Assembly (NCBI RefSeq): GCF_041381155.1
Contig: NC_091137.1
Span: 12,271,765-12,335,764, forward strand
Length of the DNA stretch: 64,000 nucleotides
Direction: 5' to 3'
Source of the DNA: Argopecten irradians
Taxonomy: Eukaryota > Mollusca > Bivalvia > Pectinida > Pectinidae
In this document: positions 25,601 to 36,089 of the stretch, one piece after another
Numbering within the stretch: position 1 is the stretch's first letter
Layout: every line of letters starts with the position of its first letter
Notes under the pieces: generated by a model
Databases searched by the model: none
The model's input: only the letters and a program-made list of their open reading frames with translations
Told to the model about the DNA's origin: nothing
Translations under genes and position numbers: made by a program

Positions 25601-25968
25601 GTTAGTTACTGTCTTATCATCTACATGATATCGTCTAGGTTTTATCTGAAGAGGCAGAGGATTAGTGACAGTAAATTTGGGGTCAAAGTCTGGATTAAGG
25701 ATTATATACACGTTACAATAAGTAATATATTTCTTTATTCCAACACGACATCTTAGGTCCACTTCCCACCACTCAACTGCCTCTACACCAGCTTGTTTCA
25801 TTTCTGTATTTCTTTTTATGGATACATTAAAGTGAGGAAAATGGGCGACGTAACTTTGACGATCTATGCATTTATTTATTTATGGCTCATGGGTCGTCGC
25901 AAAACATAAAAACTAAACTTTTTTATCATTCTAAATAAAAGCGACAAATACACGTATTTTAAAAACTT
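22660..25968. other. Intergenic stretch without supported genes
   Basis: AT-rich. No coding exon is supported; the frame at 23988-24293 has an ATG but no recognisable domain. A tRNA-like fragment at 25108-25170 is described in the findings. Confidence 0.5.
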
Positions 25969-28140
25969 GTTTGCTAAGAAATAAATATTTTTTGAAATAT
26001 AAATTACATGTTGAAAAGAAATTCAAGAAGATCAATTTTAAAGAATGTAAACAAATGGTCATGTACAATTTTTGTTGTTGTGTAATGTAAAATACCACAT
26101 ATTTGTTCAATATCTGAAGGTTATTCATATTTTCAAATTGATATTCATATTCGTCATTTTGAAAACTTTTGAAACAAAAAAGAAACAAATGTGCAAAAGT
26201 AAATCGGCGTAAATGAGATTTGGGGAGTCTTCCTTAAATGTATTCCATTGGGCCGATAACGAACGTAGGTTTACACTTTCAGTGTTAAGTAAAACTTGAT
26301 CGTATCACAAGAGCTACTTGAGGTAAGGACTATACTAAATTAGCCTACGCAGATTAAATACAATCACTATAAGATCAATGCTACTTTCACTGTGTTACAA
26401 AAGCAAGTGCAGTAGTTTAAACATATTATTTTGGTATTTTGAAAAAAAAAATATAAAATATTGTGTTGATTCTATTTTCTGAGTTATTATCTTATCTTTA
26501 TTCCATAGAATTTGAATAGATATTCAAATTCTATGCACTATTCTATGTGCACATATTACAATCTATATACGCAGCGTTTTGGTACGGACTGCAGACAAAT
26601 GATAATAATACACTTTATTCAGGCTTCCGTATTGAGTGAAAAATTCATCAAGCATGTAGCAAATGCACAATGTAAAAGTATACAAGGTTATAAAACAATC
26701 ACAAAACCTCTTACAGAACCATGAATGTATCACTGGCCTGGTAGTCTGATCATTTGTGCCAAGTATTTGTATCAAGGCTAGCCACATCTACATAGTCCAC
26801 GGACTAGACTCAATACTGAAGTATGGGAGTTGACAGATGAGCCACATCTACATAGTCCACTGACTAGACTCAATACTGAAGTATGGGAGTTGACAGATGA
26901 GCCACATCTACATAGTCCACTGACTAGCCTCAATAGTGAAGTATGGGAGTTGACAGATGAGCCACATCTACATAGTCCACTGACTAGACTCAATACTGAA
27001 GTATGGGAGTTGACAGATGAGCCACATCTACATAGTCCACTGACTAGACTCAATACTGAAGTATGGGAGTTGACAGATGAGCCACATCTACATAGTCCAC
27101 TGACTAGACTCAATACTGAAGTATGGGAGTTGACAGATGAGCCACATCTACATAGACTCAATACTGATGTATGGAAGTTGACAGATGAGCCACATCTACA
27201 TAGACTCAATACTGAAGTATGGGAGTTGACAGATGAGCCACATCTACATAGTCCACTGACTAGACTCAATACTGAAGTATGGCAGTTGACAGATGAACAC
27301 AGAATTATCGCGCATGGAATATATTTGTAGAGAGAGAGCTAATGTTACCGAATTCCCTTTGTATCTTACAATAAAATTTTCTGAAATGAAAATGACATAT
27401 GTGTACTTGTGTCATGAAATATATTTTGACACAAAGCCTAAAAGATAACATACTTTACAGTTTTGTACATAAGATAGCAGGATATAAAGAGACAGATAGT
27501 GTTTTGGATAGCCCTCATTTTCTTTCTGGTGTTCCAAGAAGCGATACTTTTGTTTTCTCCTTGTTAACACGTATCTTGTTTGTATATCAGCAGTTTTTTC
27601 CTTGTGTGTGTATTGTGGTGTCACCTGCATACATACATTAGTTATATGTATGCACTTTTGTACATAATTAATGATGTATTTTCGAACCTATCTGTTTATA
27701 ATTTGGCGATATCATTGTTGTTTTGAACGAAGATGCATTTACTTTAACCATTACTTCTTGTCTAACAAACAAAACATATTAAAAAATAAATGCCACAGAT
27801 TCATGCACTTTGAATTAATAATGTAAAAATAGCTTAAGAGCAACCATTTCAATTTAATAATGATGCAACGTTTCACGTGCCAAATCACATATCTAAGTTT
27901 AAAACATTTATAATCGAATTAAACAGGACTGGTATTAAATGGCGTTGTGCCATCCGATAAAACAGATTGCAACATACCTACATACACACAGCCAACCACA
28001 ATATTGGATGAAATAACGAGAATAATATTATGACGTTTATTGGATAAGGTCTCATCTAGTTCCCCTATGTGGATTCCATAAAATATCTCCCAGAGACTCC
28101 ATGATAATCGATCGTACACGTCCACATTTTACAGGCGATT
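25969..28140. repeat. Tandem segmental duplication, unit 1 (about 2.17 kb)
   Basis: Starts GTTTGCTAAGAAATAAATAT and ends TCCACATTTTACAGGCGATT. It is followed directly by a second copy at 28141-30367 that is near-identical apart from scattered single-base changes, small indels and the number of internal 60-bp repeats. The boundary bases are abrupt on both sides. No coding function was found. Confidence 0.92.
26779..27300. repeat. 60-bp repeat array in duplication unit 1
   Basis: About nine units containing TTGACAGATGAGCCACATCT. Two units near 27140-27235 lack 12 bases (48-bp units). All lengths are multiples of three, so one frame stays open on each strand, but neither frame has an ATG and the forward frame has a stop just before the array. 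Confidence 0.93.
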
Positions 28141-30367
28141 GTTTGCTAAGAAATAAATATTTTTTGAAATATAAATTACATGTTGAAAAGAAATTCAAGA
28201 AGATCAATTTTAAAGAATGTAAACAAATGGTCATGTACAATTTTTGTTGTTGTGTAATGTAAAATAACACATATTTGTTCAATATCTGAAGGTTATTCAT
28301 ATTTTCAAATTGATATTCATATTCGTCATTTTGAAAACTTTTGAAACAAAAAAGAAACAAATGTGCAAAAGTAAATCGGCGTAAATGAGATTTGGGGAGT
28401 CTTCCTTAAATGTATTCCATTGGGCCGATAACGAACGTAGGTTTACACTTTCAGTGTTAAGTAAAACTTGATCGTATCACAAGAGCTACTTGAGGTATAA
28501 GGACTATACTAAATTAGCCTACGCAGATTAAATACAATCACTATAAGATCAATGCTACTTTCACTGTGTTACAAAAGCAAGTGCAGTAGTTTAAACATAT
28601 TATTTTGGTATTTTGAAAAAAAAAAATAAAATATTGTGTTGATTCTATTTTCTGAGTTATTATCTTATCTTTATTCCATAGAATTTGAATAGATGAATGC
28701 ACTATTCTATGTGCACATATTACAATCTATATACGCAGCGTTTTGGTACGGACTGCAGACAAATGATAATAATACACTTTATTCAGGCTTCCGTATTGAG
28801 TGAAAAATTCATCAAGCATGTAGCAAATGCACAATGTAAAAGTATACAAGGTTATAAAACAATCACAAAACCTCTTACAGAACCATGAATGTATCACTGG
28901 CCTGGTAGTCTGATCATTTGTGCCAAGTATTTGTATCAAGGCTAGCCACATCTACATAGTCCACGGACTAGACTCAATACTGAAGTATGGGAGTTGACAG
29001 ATGAGCCACATCTACATAGTCCACTGACTAGACTCAACACTGAAGTATGGGAGTTGACAGATGAGCCACATCTACATAGTCCACTGACTAGACTCAATAG
29101 TGAAGTATGGGAGTTGACAGATGAGCCACATCTACATAGTCCACTGACTAGACTCAATACTGAAGTATGGGAGTCGACAGATGAGCCACATCTACATAGT
29201 CCACTGACTAGACTCAATACTGAAGTATGGGAGTTGACAGATGAGCCACATCTACATAGTCCACTGACTAGACTCAATACTGAAGTATGGAAGTTGACAG
29301 ATGAGCCACATCTACATAGCCCACGGACTAGACTCAATACTGATGTATGGAAGTTGACAGATGAGCCACATCTACATAGACTCAATACTGATGTATGGAA
29401 GTTGACAGATGAGCCACATCTACATAGACTCAATACTGAAGTATGGGAGTTGACAGATGAGCCACATCTACATAGTCCACTGACTAGACTCAATACTGAA
29501 GTATGGCAGTTGACAGATGAACACAGAATTATCGCGCATGGAATATATTTGTAGAGAGAGAGCTAATGTTACCGAATTCCCTTTGTATCTTACAATAAAA
29601 TTTTCTGAAATGAAAATGACATATGTGTACTTGTGTCATGAAATATATTTTGACTCAAAGCCTAAAAGATAACATACTTTACAGTTTTGTACATAAGATA
29701 GCAGGATATAAAGAGACAGATAGTGTTTTGGATAGTCCTCATTTTCTTTCTGGTGTTCCAAGAAGCGATACTTTTGTTTTCTCCTTGTTAACACGTATCT
29801 TGTTTGTATATCAGCAGTTTTTTCCTTGTGTGTGTATTGTGGTGTCACCTGCATACATACATTAGTTATATGTATGCACTTTTGTACATAATTAATGATG
29901 TATTTTCGAACCTATCTGTTTATAATTTGGCGATATCATTGTTGTTTTGAACGAAGATGCATTTACTTTAACCATTACTTCTTGTCTAACAAACAAAACA
30001 TATTAAAAAAAATAAAAGCCACAGATTCATGCACTTTGAATTAATAATGTAAAAATAGCTTAAGAGCAACCATTTCAATTTAATAATGATGCAACGTTTC
30101 ACGTGCCAAATCACATATCTAAGTTTAAAACATTTATAATCGAATTAAACAGGACTGGTATTAAATGGCGTTGTGCCATCCGATAAAACAGATTGCAACA
30201 TACCTACATACACACAGCCAACCACAATATTGGATGAAATAAAGAGAATAATATTATGACGTTTATAGGATAAGGTCTCATCTAGTTCCCCTATGTGGAT
30301 TCCATAAAATATCTCCCAGAGACTCCATGATAATCGATCGTACACGTCCACATTTTACAGGCGATTG
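28141..30367. repeat. Tandem segmental duplication, unit 2 (about 2.23 kb)
   Basis: Second copy of the 25969-28140 unit. It ends with ACAGGCGATTG and then diverges into unique sequence (TAGTAGAATGAG). It lacks a small inverted ATTCAAATTCTATG segment present near 26518 and carries one more 60-bp repeat. Confidence 0.92.
28943..29524. repeat. 60-bp repeat array in duplication unit 2
   Basis: About ten units of the same repeat as at 26779-27300, including the 48-bp deletion variants at 29360-29450. The copy-number difference between the two arrays shows they changed independently after the duplication, or on different haplotypes. Confidence 0.93.
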
Positions 30368-33300
30368 TAGTAGAATGAGACATCAGTTGGCAGGTATTCT
30401 TAGTAAAACAGTAATATGGCGCAAGTTGTATACCAAGATGGCCAGCATCACTGGATGATGAGCTCGTCATGTCCACTGATTAACTTATTTTAGTGTGATA
30501 GTAAGTGTTTGGACTTATATCGTCATACTTTTGTTCAATAGTGCAAGGTTGGATTTCAAGAAAATCTGCTCAAGTGATCTGTCTGAATTTAGCTATTATT
30601 CTCAAACCTCTAATTCTAGGGGTAATTATGCCATTTTTGTACAAATCCAGCTTGAGCCAGTTAAAAGTTTTTGCTCATATTAATATTTTAACTAGACTAA
30701 TATAGATATTTTTCCTTTACTGTACGATCTGGTATAAACTTTTGTAAATATTTTGCATATCAATAGGGAAAGAATTGTTCTTTCTAAATCAGGCAGAAAA
30801 ACGGAGGGTCCATGTGCTTACTTTTTTGCCCCATTTAAATATTTGTCATTTTTCAACATTTTAGTGTAAAAAATACCTTCATATAAACCGCGCGAAGCAG
30901 TGGTATATGGGAGATAACTCTAACAAGTGACGTTTTAATCTGTAAGGGATTCTCCCATTTCTAAAAATAGAACTTGTGGAACGCCATTTGCAAATATATG
31001 AGGCAGGTATGTATGTTTTTGACATCTATTAAGGTCTGTTTTATATTTCATTGATGTCAATATGTTATGAAACTGTGTCATTTTTTGAGGTAAGTTTCTA
31101 ATTACACCATATGACGACAACTTATCTGACTGTGTCCCAATCCTGACGGGCTGAAACTCGACAACACTGTTTAACTGTTACCACTGTTAACGCCATATTC
31201 TCGTGTTTTATCAACCACGTTGTCAACCTAGCTTGTCAAACACAAACAGTTTACTTCTATACTACCCGATATGGTACACCTGTTATATCGTTATCCAGAA
31301 CAAACTTTAACCAACTCTACATATGAAGGTACTTATGAAGGGGGGGGGGGGGGGTGTAATTAATTAACATTACGTGCCCTTCCCAACTCCCGTACAACGT
31401 ATATGCAAGCTTATGTATAGAGGCCGATATACATACTATATATAGACTACTTATATCTATAGTCGGCTACTAATTTTTAAGTATAAAATATAACCACCAT
31501 GGATGTAATAGTCATGTGTATGAAATGCATACACATTGCTTTATGATGCCAGTGTAAATTTTAGATAGGCCTAAGCTTATATGATAAAATGAACAGTTTA
31601 AAATTCTTCTGTGATATATGGTATTGTTACTATCTTGTATATAGGACAGTTATATAACTATAGGTTATTCACATACATGTAGGTTATCATTAATTGTTAT
31701 CCCAAAATAGAACTGAGTAAGGCTTATTCCCTAATTTGATGATGGACTGAGAATATTCAATAACTAGGCCGTTAGGTCATATTTTAATAGGCCAATCAGG
31801 ATTAATCTGATTACTGATTTGATATATGGTACTTATAGAACACACATCATATACATCTGATGAGCTGATGATTATAAGATCAATATGCTATTTTTTCTTG
31901 TAGCAGAGCTTGAGTATCATAAATGTATTAATGAATGAAAACTTGGAATTTATATGTAGGAGGGAAAAAAACTAGATTTTATATATGAATGAAAATCGTA
32001 ATGTGAAATATTAAAAAAAAATTGAGTCATTTGTGGATTTCAAAATATCCTCAGGCCCCAGTTAGTGATGTTAACACATATTAAGTAGTTTGAATCATTG
32101 TAATATATATATACATATAACCTGGTTGTTTGTATCTTTATATGGATAATTGTATGCATTGTTTAGATTTAAACCAATATATAGTTACTTCCTTGTTTGC
32201 ATTCACAAACTGTTTGTAGCTGCACAGTTTTTAAGCTTCTTAAGGTACAATATTTCTTAAGGAGTAAATACTCCATTAATGTGTTAGTATTTCACCAGGT
32301 GCAAATTAGTCCTTCTTGTTACACACCCCTGTACTATTACAGGTAGAAATTTGTCTCTCTTGTTACATGTCCCTGTAGTAAAACAGGTAAAAAATAGCCC
32401 TCTCTTAATTAAATTATCACATGCCCCAGTAGTATCGAAGTTATAAAATGAAAGTGAAGGGACTAGCTAAAGGCTTACTTCTGTGTACTGTTTGTTACAT
32501 AACTTCTAATTGATTACTTATAAAAATTTTTACACCAGCACATGTACAAGGTGGTCAGCTGGCATTTGCAGCTATAGCCTGAGGAATGTTTCTAAACCAT
32601 GCAATTACATATATCGCCACATATATAGTGTATGTGTCATCAGGTGCCTTGAACCCTTGCCAGGAATAAATACACAAGCCAGCCAGTGTACTACGTAGGT
32701 TACAATTTCCCTGTTGGACCTTTAATGTAATGGTCATACAGCCCACACTGGAAACTAAGGATATCCAGTTTGGAAACTATCTCAAAATGGAGATTTCACG
32801 TTTGTTTAAAGCCTAAACATCTTGGGAAGAACCAACAACGTGAGTCATACTGGCTATATATAATTGAATTAGTTTAGGAATATAGAAATGAAAAAAAAAA
32901 TGTGTAGATAAGTTCAATAAAGTTGAGTATATCTTCATCCTTGGACAAAAATTTACACAGTACCAGGTAAATTGGTAATTGAAATAAATTTGAGACTTTT
33001 TAATTGATATTACTGGGATGCTTGTACAATACTGTTATTTCTTTTAGCGTTTCTTAAATTCTTAAGTACATATGCTGTATGTACCTTAGGTTTATCCACC
33101 TACATGTGTTATAGTCTAGAAGTAATATATATACAAACATAAAATGGGATTTAAATACCACTTTCAAAAAAGTTTCGTTGTTTTATTCTACAGGAAGACT
33201 GCTGTCTCTCATTATGGAGAGGATCAAAACCTAAGCGTTGCTGTGCACATGTCGTTGGGTACTAAACAGGTACATGTATATGGTAACGACATGTGCACAG

Positions 33301-33753
33301 ATTTTATATATAGTATACTCATCATAGCTACGTAAGTATATCTACAGTTAATCACTTTTAAATTTTGGTGAGAATCTTCGACTATTTGGAGGCCTTTAAT
33401 TTGCACATGTCAGATCCATGCTTGCATTATAATTATAATCCCGAAAAGAATCCCAGAACAGCTAAATATTACATGTAATTAATATTATTAATTGAATTTT
33501 AAAAATACTAATTGTACAATATCAGTAAATGATGAGATATCATATAAGAATATATATAAAAAAATACTTGTAACAGGAGCATGTTGCTTCCATAAGTTTC
33601 ATAAAAAAGATGCTAGTGTTTGAAAGTTATTTTTGTTATTGTTTATGCTAGCTGTCCTATACAGGTACTGTAAACATATATCTGATATACATATGATACA
33701 TAGGTAATGTAGAATAAGTGTAAGTGTTATGTCTCTATTGATTTCTATTACAG
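30368..33753. other. Region upstream of the TBK1-adaptor-like gene
   Basis: No coding exon is supported. The promoter and non-coding first exon(s) of the adaptor gene should lie here but I cannot place them. One exon-like segment is 33194-33269: it has an acceptor TTATTCTACAG before it and AAACAG/GTACAT after it. A run of 15 G is at 31340-31354. Three diverged repeats around TGTTACA...CCCCTGTA...CAGGTA occur at 32295-32440. Confidence 0.4.
33241..33300. repeat. Perfect 16-bp stem hairpin
   Basis: CTGTGCACATGTCGTT at 33241-33256 is the exact reverse complement of 33285-33300, with a 28-base loop. It overlaps the possible untranslated exon upstream of the adaptor gene. Confidence 0.8.
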
Positions 33754-36058
33754 ACTTACATAAGTAAATCACAATGAATGGTGAAGACGACATCGCCGTG
33801 ATAGACCAACAGGAAGATTTGGATAACCTTGCTTACCCGGTCAGCGTCACAGACGACTTCGGGGGTAACTCGACACTTCAACTTTACGTTGGTACAGGCA
33901 AACCTGAGAATGATGCATCTTTACACGCTCTCAGGAATGCCTACCATGATCTTAAGCTCCGGTATAATGAACAGACTGCAAAAGTACATTCAATGAGGCA
34001 AGCCATTAAGGACATGGAAGCACAGAGAATTCAGAACACCAATCGACCATTCACAGCAAACTCGGCAGCATTTGCCGGAGCTGCTGGGGCTGGTTCAGGG
34101 AGTCCATCTGCTTCCGGAGCTGGTGAAGCTAATCCACAGCTCCGAGCCAGTCTAGGGTATGCAGATAGCTTACAAAGACAAATATTGCGTCTGAAAAACA
34201 CCAGTGCAGTGCGAGAAAAGGATATGGAAAGGAAATATTCTGATTTATACACTAAGTACAAAAGATTGGAAGCTGATGTTAAAACATTACAATTACGCAA
34301 CAGAAATACTACTGTAGAATTAGAAAAGACTTCAAAACAGTTAAAAGATCGTGATCGTGATCTTGAACAATTAACTAACCGCAATAATGTTTTAGAAAAA
34401 ATGGTTGGACAACAAAACCCTGAGTCAATTTCAGAGGAAATACGATTACAGGAAAAGCAAGTAATGGGATTTATTGAATATCAAACACAGTATATAGAGG
34501 AACTAAAGGCCAAAGTATTGGAACAGAACCGCACCATCAACAAACAACTAGATATGATAAAAACTTTTAGCAGGAACCAAAAAGGTAAATACTCCTTGTA
34601 AACTAAAGTATTGTTGTTAGATTACCTGGGAAATGTCTTTATATGCTTGTATTTCACCTTTCAAATTAGACTACAGTAATATCTGCCTAAGTAACCAAAT
34701 GAAGCTACAGTAATATCTGCCTTAGCAACCAAATTAGGCTACAGTAATATCTGCCTTAGTAACCAAATTAAGCTACAGTAATATCTGCCTTAGTAACCAA
34801 ATTAGGCTACAGTAATATCTGCCTTAGCAACCAAATTAGGCTACAGTAATATCTGCCTTAGCAACCAAATTAGGCTACAGTAATATCTGCCTTAGCAACC
34901 AAATTAGGCAAAGTAATATCTTGCAAAGTAATATCTGCCATAGTAACCAAATTAGGCTACAGTAATATCTGCCTTAGTAACCAAATTAGGCTACAGTAAT
35001 ATCTGCCTTAGCAACCAAATTAGGCTACATATATATCTGCCTTAGCAACCAAATTAGGCTACAGTAATATCTGCCTTAGTAACCACCACTGTATAATGAC
35101 CACATGCTGCAGAAGATATTCTTTGGGTTTCTAAATGGCATTTTTACCCAATTTGACATGTGTATTATTATGTAAAGGCCTCCTGGCTATATATACAATG
35201 TATATAACAACCATTTTTTTTCGTCCATTCTGACATTGGATGGTGACATTGCCTTCAGGGTTGTCAATGTCATTTTGAATGTAAAAAATTCCTAAATGTC
35301 ATTCCATGGTGATAACACCGCCGACAGACCATAAATGGTACTCATCATTTGAACAACAATTGGTGTTTAATCGTGTATATATATGTCTAATTAACACAAA
35401 AAATAACATAAGATAATTTATTATGCTTTTGGTGCATGCACAGTCAGAACTTCATTCTATATAGAACATAGTGTCACGGAATTTTTTCGGGATGCAATTA
35501 ATTATTTCTTATATTTTTATCCTGAATTAAAATTAGAAGCTCAAACTTTCCAATGGTGGTAATGGTTTAATGTAAGTTACTTTTGTAACCGAAGAAAAAT
35601 ACCAAATAGTCTGATCCTGTTTTTGATAGTGAAAAAATACCATTTGTCAGCGGTGGTGCATCTTTAATGTTTGAAGTAAAATTTTATTGCATACGAAATT
35701 ATGAAATACAAGGTTGACATCAAGATGAAAAGCTTACTGCATTATATACTGTATTTGCCATAATTAGCACCCATCCCCTTTTCTGGAGATGAGTTAAAGT
35801 TGTATAAACGCCCCTATCCCATGGATTTAACGCTGTTTTATAACATGTGATGCCTCTAACATCAGAATTGTATCTCATATTAATTAACTTGGGAGTCTTT
35901 TAATTTCATATGAATAACAACATCATAATGTGTCTCAAAGGATAAAAGACATATGTATATTTACCGTAACAGATCAATGTACAATGAGTATTTAAAACAA
36001 GCCTGAGTTTTATATCCACGACTTACATTTTGGTTCATTAATAAGCAGCCCTCCCCTC

Positions 36059-36089
<31 letters not shown>

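Noticed and set aside
26778-27330. Proteins of 163-186 residues encoded by the 60-bp arrays
   Set aside because: The frames begin at TTG codons, contain no ATG, and the forward frame is preceded by a stop; openness follows from unit lengths divisible by three.
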